A stretch of DNA of 64,000 nucleotides from Stachybotrys elegans (GCA_020746835.1 JAGPNK010000001.1:1550001-1614000), one strand, 5' to 3'; numbered from the stretch's first letter, positions 23,865-35,870 are shown. Notes: generated from the letters alone by a model not told the origin. A program made the numbers and translations.

Positions 23865-24426
23865 GGCGAGAGTCGCTGGACACCGGCGGGCGGTGCGGTT
23901 GCGGGTGTAGGAGGAGCCGACGGGGAGATGGAGAGAGAGGGCGGTCGGTTCGAGGGTGTTGGATCAAATCGGTAGCAATGCTTCGCGTCGTTGGTCGTCG
24001 GTGAGGTGTAGTGGGAAAAAGCGGGTTGCAGCAACGACCTAGGAGGACCCCCTGGGGCGGCCCGGAGCCGAAGCCTGGGAGTGGCGGGGCATCAATCCAG
24101 GCTTTGCCCATCAATACGGCCTTCACACGGAGATGGCTGCAGTTTCTCGTGCTGGGTGACTTGAATTGCCTATATTTCGTTGCAAAGAGCAACCACATAA
24201 TCTCGCCTCCGTACATGGGACAATTGTCGTACGTGGAGATGAATCCATATTGGAATTGCTTGAAAGCTGCAGGAAGAAAAAAAACAAGCCAAAACCCCCC
24301 CAAATTGGTTTCCCCCCAAACACCAATAAAAACAGACGCCAGAATCATGAGCCAAGAGAAAATACATGCCGGGGTTCGAACAGACGCCCTATTCCCCTTC
24401 CCAGTAGAGGGGGGAAAATCGTGTAT
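23865..24426. other. Intergenic, SPT3 3' flank and AP-2 sigma promoter
   Basis: 562 bp between tandem minus-strand genes. Contains A-rich and C-rich homopolymer runs near 24278-24320. No tRNA despite a GGTTCGAAC match near 24373. Confidence 0.5.
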
Positions 24427-25527
24427 CTAGAAAATGTGGAGGGGCACAAACTGCGGCTGCTTGGAGTCGTTGAGCATGGCCCTGTACTTCTTGGAGCGCT
24501 CCTGCAGGCGGCGAAAGGCCTCCTGGACGTGGCGGGGCTCGACGGGCGTCTTGCCCTCGCTCGGGGGGTCGAAGAGGCCCTGCTGCAACTTGCGCTTCTT
24601 GGTGCCGGCGGGGTTGTCGCCGCCGCTCTGGGCGCGGGCCATGTCCTCCTGCTCCTTGACCTTGAGGGCGACCTCGGTGAGCGTCTGGACCATCTCAAAG
24701 GTCAGGAAGCCGAGGATATCGACAATGTCGTCCGAGGGCTTGCTGTCGGTGACGATGCCGAAGCCGGCCCACTCGCGGAAGCGCTTGCCCTTGCGCCAGG
24801 TGAAGGAGGCCTGGCGGTACTCGGACCACGTCACGTACTCCTCGCGCGTCATGACCTTTGTGCGCTCGTCGGCCTTGCGGAGGCGCTGCAGCGTGATGTG
24901 GTTCATCTCCTCCTCCTCCTCGTCCTCCTCGTCGTCGCGCTCGGGCACCTCGACCGCGTAGAAGGAGGCGGGCTCCCAGGGCAGGCCGACCTTGGCGCGC
25001 TTGTTCTTCTTGGCCGTGTCGTCGACGGGCCCGCCCGCCACGACGCCGCCCACGGGGTCGTCGCCCGCGGCGAGGTCGGCGTCGGCGCCCTTGTCGTCCG
25101 AGTCCTTGACGTTCTTGCGCACGTCCTTCCACGAGAGGAACGTCCTGAGCCGCGACACCTTGGGCTGGTCGTGCCGGATCTGGAAGATGAGGTCGTTGGT
25201 GCTAATCGTCTTGGAGCCGCGGCGCGAGGCCAGCTCAGTCGACATGCGCAGCTGCGGGGTGAATGTGAGTTGCTTCTTCTTCTTCATCTTCTTCTTGATA
25301 CGGCGCTATTCAAAACTCACGAGCTCAATGACTTGCTGCCGCACAATGTCCTCAATGATGCTTGTCGTTTCTACCGAGGGCTCGCCGCTCTCGCCAGACA
25401 CGTACATCATCTGCAGAGAGCATTGTCAGCGCCGCTATTCAGGGGAAAGAAAGCATGAGGAAGGGAGGCGTGCCTGGCTGATCTCCTGCCGGTATTTGTA
25501 CGGCTTGTTGTCTTTGCTGTCTGACAT
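24427..25527 (-). CDS. SPT3: SPT3, SAGA subunit with histone folds
   Basis: Three exons, 25527-25474, 25410-25321 and 25251-24427, giving 322 residues. It starts [18 protein letters not shown], then [20 protein letters not shown] and [17 protein letters not shown], which with [19 protein letters not shown] form the first histone-fold half (TFIID-18 like). The second half is in the C-terminal part ([40 protein letters not shown]). Spt3 folds on itself as a TAF11/TAF13-like pair and delivers TBP to promoters within SAGA. A strongly acidic stretch ([12 protein letters not shown]) and a Gly/Asp-rich linker separate the halves. The first intron begins with GC, not GT (AG|GCACGC), and has a clean CTGAC branch site 17 nt before its CAG. 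The protein ends FVPLHIF. Confidence 0.95.
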
Positions 25528-25989
25528 GGTGACGGCTTTGTATTTGGTTTTGGATAGCGGGAAATGAGGTTTCGTTATGAGGAGGGGGGACCTGGTGGTT
25601 CGTTTCTTTACAGCGACGCTTTGAGTCGTGAGCTGGGCGAGTTTTGCGCTGAAGTGTGGTGAGAAGTGAAGAAGAGTGTGAGTTGGTCACTGAGTTAGAG
25701 TTGAGGTGGAAGGTTCACCAGTTTCCAACCAAGGACCCCACAGGGGTCAGTCAGTCGCGCTACAGCAACCAGCACCAAGAAACATGACGACCCGACTTGA
25801 AGTTGGTCAAGTTGGCATCGAATTTTTATTGCCTACTTATTTTTACTTTTATTTTACCTTTCTTCTATTGAAATCTCTCGGTGGTATCTAATGCATTGCC
25901 GAAACTCAGTTTTGTTTCTTACGTGTCTTGGTAGGCTGCACAGATGATAAGACGGACCGTAGCAATCATACTCATCAATTATCGTCCAA
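25528..25989. other. Intergenic, PPM1 3' flank and SPT3 promoter
   Basis: 462 bp between tandem minus-strand genes; AT-rich at 25830-25890. No gene or repeat seen. Confidence 0.5.
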
Positions 25990-27152
25990 TCATGAATCTT
26001 CTGGTCTCAATCTATCTGTTCCTTTACTCCCCCAGGCAATTACATAGTGCGACGCCAATAGCTCCCACTCCTCGACTTCGTCCAGACCCTCGAGCCCGTC
26101 CACCCTCTCCTTTTCCGCGGCATCAATCCAAGTCTTCCAGATGTCCTTGATGGTAAGGCACTGAGCAGACGGGAACCCGGCTTCACGCAGCCGTGCGACC
26201 TGGGCGTCGCTGTCGCGATACACGTCCAGAGTGGGCATGTGTATGTTGCGAGCTGCCAGGTTCGACACCATCATCTCGCCAAAGGCGTCGTTTAGACGGA
26301 TAGGTTCGTAGATTATGGTGGACAAGTCTGGTATCCGAGAAGCAAAGTACTCTACTGTGCTCGAGGCTTCTGCTGGGGAGAGGTAGCATAGACAGCACTC
26401 GGATAGAAGCAGTGTGGGGATGTCGGTGCGCAGGCTGGGGATGGCAGGTTGGTCTGGGCCAGAGAGCTGACGAAGATCTATGCCATGGCAATAGTACTCG
26501 CCGTCACCGGCCGCGGGCTTACTCGCCCAGCGTGCAGGCTCTGTGGAAGACGCATCCGTGAGGATCTGTCTCAGGGGCGGGTTTGCCTGGACGACTCGGA
26601 GCTTCTTGCTGCACGTCACCTCAAAGTCGATCTCATGGTAGATGAGATGCTGGCCTTGAGGACGAGTGAAGAGCCGGAAGGGCCTCGTGTCAGTGCCAGC
26701 GCCCAGGGAGATGATTTGCCGCTGGGGAGAGGGGGAGGAGGAAGAGGAGACATTGGCATTGGAATACGCAGATTTGTCATCGAGGAAGGAGTTGATGAGC
26801 GTATCGAGGGCATTTATACGCACATAGGTGCCTGAGGATGAAGGGGTGAGAAGATGGTTTACAGGGCAGTGTGTGGTTTTTTTTGCGGCTCACCTCGATT
26901 GATAATGGGGAATCGCCGGGCGGGCGGGCCGTCAAGGGTGCTCACGAAATAGCGAGCATAAGGGTCATCGAGGTAGCCAACGTCGACGGCACTGAGCCTG
27001 GAGACGGCGGCGTCGGTGTCAGTGGCCTGGATGGTGGCGTCGTGTGAGGGCCGGGACGATGCGCCGTCTCGTCTGCGTCCTCGCCCGCCTGCGCCTCGAC
27101 CACCGCGGCTACCCCTGAGGGAGAGGAGATTGGGGATGGACGGTGCGGACAT
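25990..27152 (-). CDS. PPM1: PPM1, leucine carboxyl methyltransferase 1
   Basis: Two exons, 27152-26894 and 26831-25990, giving 366 residues. Motifs of the LCMT/PPM family are present in order: [48 protein letters not shown], then the S-adenosylmethionine loop [28 protein letters not shown], the [13 protein letters not shown] motif, [16 protein letters not shown] and a C-terminal [15 protein letters not shown]. The enzyme methylates the C-terminal leucine of the PP2A catalytic subunit and so controls B-subunit assembly, in the cytosol. The N-terminus before the domain is Gly/Arg-rich ([18 protein letters not shown]) and probably disordered. An upstream in-frame ATG exists, but MSAPSI is the better start. 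It is divergent from the membrane-protein gene at 28247. Confidence 0.95.
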
Positions 27153-28246
27153 GGCCTTTGCTGCCCCCGGGTCAAGAGGTGGTGGAGAGGTGGTGTGGAC
27201 GATGGTGAATGAAAGATGGTGGAGATGCAAAGGACAGTCAAGAGATACTCTGAGAGTTGATATCCGGATTTCCACTTTTGTTTGTACTTGTTCACTTTGG
27301 CTTAGTACTCAGATTCACAGAATACAACAGCATGCGATGTAAGAGCTATAGGAGTGCGTGAATCTACGTTCGCTTCGCAATTTCATGCCGCCTGTTCGAT
27401 GGTAATCATCATGCAGATGGCTTCCTGCCGAGACCAGCTATTTGAGTGCGTGCTGATGGACTTGTTAAATACATAAATAGGACTGCCGGAAATTTGGAGA
27501 CAGTTTGGGCTCGATGGGGTGGGTAAGCGACTGTGTCAAGGCAGGAGCCGACGGGCGCTAATCACCACCTATCGACAGCGCCTGACACTCATGACACTGC
27601 ACAAAAGATTCAGGCTCAGACACATGCATGTCGATGTCTGGAAGGCATGCGTGGGCGCGTTAATCCCCGTTTCTTGAGGTGGGCTCGTATCAGCGTAGCA
27701 GGGCCGGGGTCAGTAAAGGAGGTTTGGGGGCCCTACTCCCTGATTCGACGTCAATGTAACCCATCGTCTGACTGACGGACCAGTTTCGTACTAGCATCAC
27801 CCATCTCCTCGTTTACCCTCGTTTGCCCTCGCTTGCCCTCCTTTCCCCTCGTTTGTACCCTTTACCCAGAGAGTTGGTTGCTACCAACATGTAAAATGTA
27901 AGGAGGTGGGGCGCCAACCATCCTAGTGGCGGTGCCTGCCTAAACATCCCTCCTCCTCCTCCTTCCACGCGGCTCTGTCAACGGCCGACGAAACCGATCC
28001 GTGCCTGCCTGCCAATGAATTATTCCTGCACAGCCTCCATGCCGCATTACTAAGGAACACGAGCCGCCTGCGACGCCTGCTTCCATCCACGCCTTGTCTC
28101 CTCGTCTCACATCCATCCCATCCTCTCTTCCTTAAACACGCTCTCTCTGCCCTTTTTCTTCCCCAACTTGCCTCTTCGTCCAGACCTTCGTTCCATCTCC
28201 TTTTTCCACTCTTGTTCTTATTTTTGCTCTGCCGTCTCTCGCCACC
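27153..28246. other. Divergent promoter region, PPM1 / membrane-protein gene
   Basis: About 1.1 kb. Contains a 10-bp-periodic pyrimidine repeat (27811-27860) and a long CT-rich run (about 28090-28230) just before the plus-strand start, typical of highly expressed fungal genes. Confidence 0.55.
27811..27860. repeat. Degenerate tandem repeat, 5 x 10 bp (GTTTGCCCTC-like)
   Basis: Five consecutive 10-mers: GTTTACCCTC, GTTTGCCCTC, GCTTGCCCTC, CTTTCCCCTC, GTTTGTACCC. The spacing equals about one DNA helical turn, about 390-440 bp upstream of the 28247 start. Confidence 0.8.
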
Positions 28247-29393
28247 ATGATTTACTCGGTAGGCGCTGCGCTTGTAAAGCGCGCCATGGATCCTGACACC
28301 AAAGTCCCCGTGAACGAGACGCCCGCCTGGCTGTGGCTCATCATCCTCTTCAACTGTCTCCTCTTCATTCCTCTATACACCTGGGTATGTTCTTCCGTCA
28401 CTCTCCCTTCTTCCCTTCACCTTCACCTTCACCCCTCTGGCCCCCTTGCTGACATTGCCACTGTAGCTCAACTACACCGTCCACAACGTCTGGCCCGTCT
28501 TTGCCATCATCGAGGATGAGAACCCCCCTGAGTATGAGCCCGTCTCTCTCAACGAGGATGGGTCTGCCGATGGCCCCATCCCCGGCCAGCCTATCGCCGT
28601 CTCCTCCTCGGCCCGATCCATCCACCGTCTTCTCATGGCCAACGGCGGCTTCCGCGCCAACTTCCGTGGTCTCGCCTGTTTCCTCGTTCAGGCCGTCCTG
28701 ACTGTCGCCCTGGTTCTCGTCTTTGTCGGCGCTCTCGGCACTGGTGGCACCTCGATCGCCACTCTGCTGGCTTCCCTGACCCTCATCCAGTTCAGCACCG
28801 CCTGGGTGCACATCATCATCACGCGCCCCTCAGACCTGCACTTTTGGAGCCGCCTGCCTTCCTTCAACCACACCTTCAACGCCACCTGGAAGCCTGTTGT
28901 CCTCCTCTGGGCTGCCACCGAAGTCACCCGTTGGCTGCCGCGCATCTTCGCCTTGATTGCCGGCATCGACCTCCCTGACCTCAACTCTGGCTTCAACGGC
29001 CCCAAGAACCCCGAGTCCGGCATCAAGGTTGACCCCGCCTTGCGCTGGGCTGCCCCTGTCATGGTGGTCCTCTCCCTTCTCGGCGTCATCTTCCTCACCA
29101 TCCCCGCCCAGGTTATCCTTTTCCGTGTCCAGGCTTCCCTCCTCCCCGCCGACGCCGAGACCATCATCAACTTTGATCGTTCTTTCCAGGGCCAGGTCGG
29201 GCCTGTCATCACCACTGGCAAGGGCTACGCTACCGTCTCCCAGGCCTGGTCTACCTTTACCCGTGCCGCATGGCGTCGTCTGGTTGCTCTCTACTGCAAG
29301 ATCTTCTTGATCAGTGCTCTTGTGGTTATCTTCGTCACTATTATTGCGATCCCCGAGATGATCATCATCTTCCTCAACATGCCCCACGCTTAG
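28247..29393 (+). CDS. Fungal-specific multispan membrane protein
   Basis: Two exons, 28247-28384 and 28467-29393, giving 354 residues. Hydrophobic segments are near residues 27-45 (PAWLWLIILFNCLLFIPLY), 140-165 (FLVQAVLTVALVLVFVGA), 168-190, 210-235, 268-292 (VMVVLSLLGVIFLTIPAQV) and the C-terminus (LISALVVIFVTIIAIPEMII), so about six spans. Between spans one and two lies an acidic loop with PPEYEPVSL, a PPxY-type motif that WW-domain (Rsp5-like) ubiquitin ligases can bind. The segments GFRANFRG, LHFWSRLPSFNHTF and RVQASLLPADAETI with FDRSFQGQV recur in a fungal family often labelled 'ubiquitin conjugating enzyme' in genome annotations, although no E2 domain is present here. Start context GCCACCATGA is strong. 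Function unknown; an endomembrane location is inferred from the spans. Confidence 0.85.
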
Positions 29394-30318
29394 ATGAAGG
29401 ACCCGTGAGACTGGCTTCTTGACTGCGGGATTCATCAAGTTTATGTACTATGCGGTGTCGGCCCTAGGATCGCTTGTCTCGTAATTTGGAAGGTCATATT
29501 AGCCCACCGACGTGGAGGACGCAGATCCATCGATGTGTGGAGTGCTATTTGATTTATGAGCGCCACATCCATCACATATGAAGAAAACATACATTTTGCA
29601 TTGCTCTCCCAAGCTACGCTGTTGCAACGTATCAGGGAATGGTGGATAACACAAGCATAACCTGGATTTATATATATATATATATATATGTATTTGCTTA
29701 CTTGTGTATCTCATATCTCTCTACTCTTTGCTCTTTGCTCTTTGCTCTGCGGAATATGCTCGCCTGTATCCATCTCTGCTCACAGTATAAGTTCATTCAG
29801 TTCTTTGACTCTTGAATCTCGTATCTTGTGTTCCGCCGTCGTGACAAAACTCCATGCGTCCGTAACCCTATATTCCATCTTCCTCTCCTTCTTCGTCGCC
29901 ACCCGGGTCGTCGTGGTCATCTTCTTATCTAGTACTGTACCGGCAGCAACCTTCGCCCAGCGACGCAGACATCCAATCGGCCATCATGAATTCCATCCTG
30001 GCGCCTGTCCTCGCCCTCTCCACATCATCCCCCGGCCATCGAGCACGAGGGCCTCAAGTCGGCGAGGGTATACCGCGGAAGGAAGTACAAGCAATTAAAA
30101 GGGTGCAACAGCAAAACAAGGGCAGGGGGGGTCCTTCAAGGGAGGGTGAGAAGCGCATGATATAGAGGGCATGACGAGCCACTACCAACTGGTGGTTGCT
30201 GTCGTCTCTCTACCTTTTCTAAAACTCCACGCGTGTCCACAACGCCATCGACCCAGGACGGGCTGTGTCAAGAGGTCGTGGCGGTGGTCGCTGCGGTAGT
30301 AGTAGCCGTCGTCGTCGG
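29394..30318. other. Convergent intergenic region with TA repeat
   Basis: About 925 bp of 3' flanks. Contains a (TA)10 microsatellite at about 29669-29689 and three TTTGCTC repeats near 29727-29747. No gene seen. Confidence 0.55.
29669..29689. repeat. (TA)n microsatellite
   Basis: About ten uninterrupted TA units in the 3' flank between convergent genes. Confidence 0.95.
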
Positions 30319-33287
30319 TTAGGACTTGTTGAAGAACCAGCTGGCCCGCTTGTTGCCGCCGCCCTCGTTCTGCTGAATCGTCTGGATCGTGGGGATCGTG
30401 GGGCCGCTGTTGTCGCCGCCGCCTCCGCGGAGGGGCTTGGCGATGCGGCTCCCCGCGTTGGCAAAGCTGAGGCCATTGGGCGAGGAGAGCCCGCGTGTGC
30501 TTCCAGCCTTGGCGGCTTCCAGGCGCTCCTTGACGGCAGCCAGCTGCACTTCAAATCTAAAGGTTGTGTGTTAGCGTTGACAGTTTCCGGTTGGGCCAGA
30601 AGTGAAACAGGACATACTTGTGGTTCGCAGCGGCCATCTTCTCCTGGCTGTCCTGCAGCAGCGTCTCGAGGCTCTGGATGCGCTCGTTTCGAGCGATGAG
30701 CTTGCGCTCGGCAATGGCCACCTCCTTCTTGAGGGCCGAGTTCTGCTCGACAAGCTGGCGCTGAACCTGGGTCAGCTGCTCAAGATTCCTCTCCAGGAAG
30801 GCCATCTTCTTCTGCTGAGCGCGGTTGTTGGACGACCGCAGCACGTTGTTGTACTGCTCCCTCGTCTCATCGAGCGAAATCTCGAGCTCCACAACGCGCT
30901 CGCACCGGTTCTGAAGGTCGCGCATGAGGCTCTTCTTCATCACGTCAAACTCGGCAATCTGCTGCTGAATGGTCTTGCCGTTGGCCATGGGGCCCGTGGC
31001 TCCCGACTTGACACGCTGCTGCAGCTCCTCGATCAGCGTCTTCATGCGCGAGTTCTCGGTAGCCTTCTGGGCGATGTCGGCCTTGAGGTCCTCGACCAGG
31101 TGAGTCTGCGCCGTCTGGCGGCCAGCGAACGCGGCCTCGAGTCGTGCCTTGACCTCCTCGATATCGGCTTCGCTGAGGTTCCTCGTCAGGAGATCCTCGT
31201 ACTCCTGCTGCAGAGCCTCGAGTCTAGTCTCCAGCTCCTGCCTGCGACGAGAATCTTGGTCGTGAGACGAAGTGCTGTACATGGACAGCTCTGCTTGGCG
31301 AACAATGCCCTGCGTCTCCACCATCTTGTCCCGCAGCATCTTAAACTCGTCGGGCGCAATGTTGTCGCCCACGGCGCTCATCTCGTACAGCACGTCAATC
31401 TGCTTGATGGCGTCGGCGATGGATCGCTCGTTGTCGCTGAAGACGTCGCTACCAAGGTCAAATCCAGCCATCATCTGAGCCATCTTCTCAGCCTTCTTCT
31501 TCTCCTTCTCGTCCAGAGCTGCACCGGACTCCTTGGCGCTCATCTTGACATCGAGGAGCTGCTGCTTCACCTCGTCCAGCTCGCTCGTCAGCTCGGTATT
31601 CGCCTCCTTGAGAGCGTCCATGGTGATCTGTGCCTCCTTGCTCTCAAAGGTGAGTCGCTCCAACTGCATCTTGAACTCGTTGACTTCTGTCGTAAGCCTC
31701 TCGTTCTCCTTTCCGAGCTTGCTGTCGTGCTCCTTGAGGTAGGTGAGCTCCTCCTTGGTCTCGCGAACCTGCTTCTCGGCAGCGGCTGCCTGAGACTCCC
31801 TCTCGGCGAGCTGGTCTTGCAGCTCATTCTCTCGTCGCAGGAATTCCTCGCGCTCATCCTTGTCCAGCGGCAGACTCGGGGTACCGGATCGTTCTGAGAT
31901 AGCGGGGGTTTCTGAGCGGCTGTCCGCGACGAGTCTTGATGGGGTAGAAGGTCGAGGAGACCTAACCTCGGCCTTGGCTCCGGCAACGCTGTCAACGGTG
32001 GCTGGAGAAACCCACTTCTCCTTGGGGACTGTCTCTCCGGAGCGCCATTGCTGCACCTCGACCTCAAGATTGGAGATGTAGTTCTCGAACGTGGTAACTT
32101 GGCCCTGGGCCTTCTTGAGCAGGGATTTGAGCTCGGCAGGACTGAGCTCGGCGTTGACCTTGGCCTTGTTCTTGATAGATTTCGCTCGAGTACCGAACCT
32201 CAGGGTGCTCAGCGTCTCGGCGTCGTTGTAACTACTCGGCGAGCAGTTGATGATGAGCGTCGTACGACTGTTTCCTCCGAGTGATTCTTGCAGGATACGG
32301 GTGAGCTTAGAGTCTCGGTAGGGGACGTGGGACGATTTGCCGTCAGTCAGGGCGTTGATGACCATTCCCAGAGCACTCAAACTCTTGTTGATTTTCTTGG
32401 CCTCCTCGAGCGTTTGACCGCTGGCTCCGGTTTTCCCCACCTTCTCGCTACCAGCCAAATCGACCAGGAACAGCTGACCGCTCTTGGCCGAGCCCGTCTC
32501 GACGTTCTTCTGGCCGATGGTGATGACGAAGATGGAATGAGATCGAGACGACTCCTGGTTCATGTTGGTGGCAGCGACGGCACGGGCGTTTCCTCCTCTC
32601 CTCATAACCTCGTACACCTCCTGGACGCTGGAGACGTAAATCTCGAGGAGCCCCTTGACATAAACTCCGCGGTTCTTCTCTTCGTGAACCGGCAAGTTGT
32701 CGTTCTGGGGGGCGAGGAGATCTCGAATCTTCTCCATGTAGATTTCCATGTAGCTGACGCGGACGGTGTATTCTATGGTGCTTGGGCTGGACATGATGCT
32801 GGCAAAGATCTGCTCCACGATACGTGGGATAACACCTCTTCCCTCGTCGTCGTCGATGTTGGTTCCCATCATTGTGTAGGATTTACCGGCACCCGTCTGA
32901 CCGTAGGCGAAGACGGTACCGTTGTAACCGTTGAGGATATCATCGACGGTCGGCCTGATGGAGAAGTCGAAGATGTCCTGCTGCTTGCAAGACATGTCGA
33001 AGACCCTATCGAAGGTGAAGCTGCCCTGAGCCTCCTTGGACTAGAGCAGCAGCTTGTCAGCCGAGAAGTGTACATTGAGAGGTAAGGGGAAGGGGGGGGA
33101 GAGATTAGATAGATAACATCGCGGGGTGAGTGAGGGTCGAGGGGATACGGGCGTGGACGTGACGTACATCGAGGCTACAGGAGTCATCAGAGCTAAAGGA
33201 GACGATGGGCTTGCCGCCCGATTCCAGTTCGACCCTGTTCTGGGGACGGAATCGGGCGACGACCTTGATACTATTCGCAGCCGACAT
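30319..33287 (-). CDS. nkin: Conventional kinesin (kinesin-1 heavy chain)
   Basis: Three exons, 33287-33168, 33040-30618 and 30556-30319, giving 926 residues, practically the length of Neurospora kinesin (928 as I recall it). The N-terminal motor (~1-340) shows IKVVARFRPQNR, the P-loop GQTGAGKS (87-94), switch I NQESSRSHSIF, switch II DLAGSEKVGKTGA and the neck-proximal FGTRAKSIKNKAKVNAELSP. A neck and hinge with Pro/Ser follow, then long coiled coils (for example LRRENELQDQLAERESQ) and the conserved tail coil LERNLEQLTQVQRQLVEQNS. The C-terminus ends in basic GSRIAKPLRGGGG and KRASWFFNKS; the IAKP-type sequence is the autoinhibitory tail motif. It is the plus-end motor for vesicles in hyphae, without light chains in fungi. 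The first exon (40 codons) and the short last exon both match the family. Confidence 0.97.
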
Positions 33288-35214
33288 GATGGGCGGCGGA
33301 CCGTTTGCGGCTACGGCTGCGGCTGCGGCTTCGGCTTGGAGATTGGGACGTCAGGCGAAGGACGCTGGCATGAGGTCTGCGCCAGGTGGAGGGCGAGGGG
33401 TGCGTTTGGTGAAGAGACGGGCGCCCGCAACCTGGCGACGAGGAGCGAGTCAACAGGTCAGGGCAGGCCGTCCGAGGGGGTAGTGGTGCGAGGTCGGCGG
33501 AGGAGGTAGAGGGCGAGCCGTGGGAGAGACGGACGGAGAGAAGGACAGGAAGAAGGGGGAGGAGGAGACAAGATCCTAGCCCGGCGCGGGATGCGAGGAG
33601 GACGGGTTAAAGAATGCTTCCTTCAGCGCAATGAGGGAGAGGAATGATATCAAATGTCGGGAGTTTGGCTGAGATTGGCCGGCAAGGCAATGCGGGTGGA
33701 TTCCTGTTTCCCTTTCCTGGGCGACCTAACTTGGGTATGTACAGAGAGCCCGCCCAGCATGCGCTGGAAACATGGTGCTAGCCTGTGCTGTACCTTTGTT
33801 TACTGCGTCGTGGGGGAGGAGAGGGGGGGTGGAGGTACTTCAGGAACCATTCAGGGTCCCATGAGCAACTTTTATGCCTCGCTAACAGAGGTGCTTCACG
33901 GGAGGGGGACTTGACTACAGCAGTATTTTTTGGTTCTATTCGGTGTATCCCTGCCCAGGGCTACAAGCTGCCATCAGCACATGTCGTACCCCTTGTGCTA
34001 ATCCAGGGCAGGACATGTACTGGCAGCATTTTGGAACATCCAGTAGATTGTTTACCTTCCATTATGGCTCTGGTCCATAGGTTGGCTCACAGTCTCCTTT
34101 TTTTTTTCTCTCTCTCTTTTTTCTCTCTATTCTTTCGGGAGGTGAATGTTTCAGTCGTTTGGTAGGTGGGAATATGAGAGATAACTTACGTAGGTACGAA
34201 GTTTTTTCCCTCTCTCATTGTCGTGGTGACAAGTCCAAGAGCGGATCTCCTTAAGAAATTCCAGAGGGTTTTTTTTTTCCCCAAATTATTTTTTGTTGGC
34301 ATGAAGGATGCACACCATCGTCATTTCTGAAGTCAGAGGGGAACAAGCAGAGGGGCAGGGCAGAGCGGTACACGTCGCACCGGCTACCCGCAGGTGGCCA
34401 CAATCACGCACAGAGAGAGTCATGCAAGTCCCAAGCTACAACAGTAGCCCTATACTAGTAGTACTTGTAGTTGTGTGCTGTGTACAGAGTATGATGCACC
34501 GAGTCGGTCTGCCCTCTTGCTCAGGGGGGATCTCAGTGGTCAGTGCATCTCGATATATCCCATCTGTTATGGCCCGATGAACCTGGCCTGATCCGAATAA
34601 GCGAGACATGGCACGGACGAGAGGGAAACAGGAGGCTCAAATGCCGCCCGAAGACCAATTTTGGCTTCTAGAACTTCGGGTGCATACATGCGTACCTCTG
34701 TAAGCTTATCCGTCTCGTGGCTGGCCTCCCGATGCAATCTGACTCCATCCGACTCAAGCAACCGACTCCTCCCTCCTCAATCATATATGGCAGGATAGAA
34801 TCGCTGTGTTCAGGATTCAAGAGCCAGTGGCTCGACTACGCCTCGTGATTTGCCTATTGTCCACATTTCAATGGTCTAAAGATGGCCTTGCAAAATAATT
34901 TCCAAAACCATGGATGGAAACAATGCATGAACGTACCATCACCAAGCTGGCAAGGGTCTAATCTCCTACCTCACGTGGGCAGGCTGCTCCGGTTGCCGAT
35001 GCATTATATAGCCCATGTCCGTACCTATCGTAACTAATAATATTGGTATGCGCGGTATAACCAGCCAAACACCACACACCAGTAACGCCAATAGTAATTG
35101 GGCGCCGTTTCCCGCAGTAGATATCCTCAAAACTTCGGAATCCCCTCTGGCCAAGTGTGCCCTCTCACTTGGCCAAGGCGTCAAGTGCATCTTGCGCGTC
35201 CAGTGTATTCTCAT
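33288..35214. other. Long intergenic region, RAD6 3' flank and kinesin promoter
   Basis: About 1.9 kb between tandem minus-strand genes. Contains T- and CT-rich runs near 34098-34132 and a T run near 34268. Some short frames are open but none has domain content or codon bias. Confidence 0.5.
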
Positions 35215-35870
35215 CTAGTCCTCCCAGCTCTTCTCGACCGTCTCTCGCACACGCTTCGTGTACTCCTTGCGGTTGTCCTTGTAGAGGTTCGAGGCTTCGA
35301 CGTTGGCCGGGGAGCCCGTGTTGGGGTCGTTCAACAGACTGCATGTCGGGTTAGCCTTGCGCCTGCGCGAGAGCCGCGTTGCCCGGGTTGCCATCTACCT
35401 CTGGATGCTGGTGAGCACAGCGGCGACATCATACGTTGGGCTCCACCTGTTCTGCAGAATGTCCAGGCAGAGTTCGCCGGTGGCGTACACGTTGGGATGA
35501 AACATTTGGCTGATGAACTTGACTTGCGGCGGCTTGTTCGGGTACTGCTCCTCGAACTGCATGACGAGTCGGAAGGTGCCATCTTCGAAGGGAGTGTCGG
35601 CGGGGCCAATAATGACAGCATTCCTGAAGTGGTTGAGAGATGGGTGAGCGGCAGGCCAGTCGTGGGGTGCTGTACGTGGAGGGTGATGTGACGACTTACC
35701 ATGTCATGACATTATCGGGTACTGGAGAAGCAGAGACACCAGCCGGGGGGTCCGTCTGCATGCGCTGGAGGGAAGAGGGGATGTCAGGAGCGCTGAGCAG
35801 CCACGATGCTTGTCGGTACAGCACAAACCTTGAAGTCACGCATCAGACGGCGTCGTGCGGCGGTAGACAT
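35215..35870 (-). CDS. RAD6: RAD6/UBC2 ubiquitin-conjugating enzyme E2
   Basis: Four exons, 35870-35829, 35764-35700, 35623-35399 and 35338-35215, giving 151 residues, the usual length in filamentous fungi. It starts [14 protein letters not shown], then [38 protein letters not shown], the HPN motif in [14 protein letters not shown], the active-site cysteine C88 in [11 protein letters not shown], and a C-terminus [18 protein letters not shown]. It lacks the long acidic tail of yeast Rad6, as other filamentous orthologues do. It works with Rad18 on PCNA and with Bre1 on histone H2B, in the nucleus. Fully intact; all catalytic residues are present. The promoter is shared with the thiolase gene at 36964. 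Confidence 0.97.

Noticed and set aside
24360..24440. Possible tRNA B-box (GGTTCGAAC)
   Set aside because: No matching A-box, acceptor stem or cloverleaf in either direction.
24166..25458. Plus-strand open frame (430 codons) opposite SPT3
   Set aside because: Shadow of the GC-rich SPT3 exon; low-complexity Leu/Ala/Val-rich translation, no homologous feature.
30602..31897. Long plus-strand open frame (431 codons) opposite kinesin
   Set aside because: It is antisense to the coiled-coil exon of kinesin; GC-rich third positions remove stops on the other strand. Its Leu/Glu-rich product has no domain.
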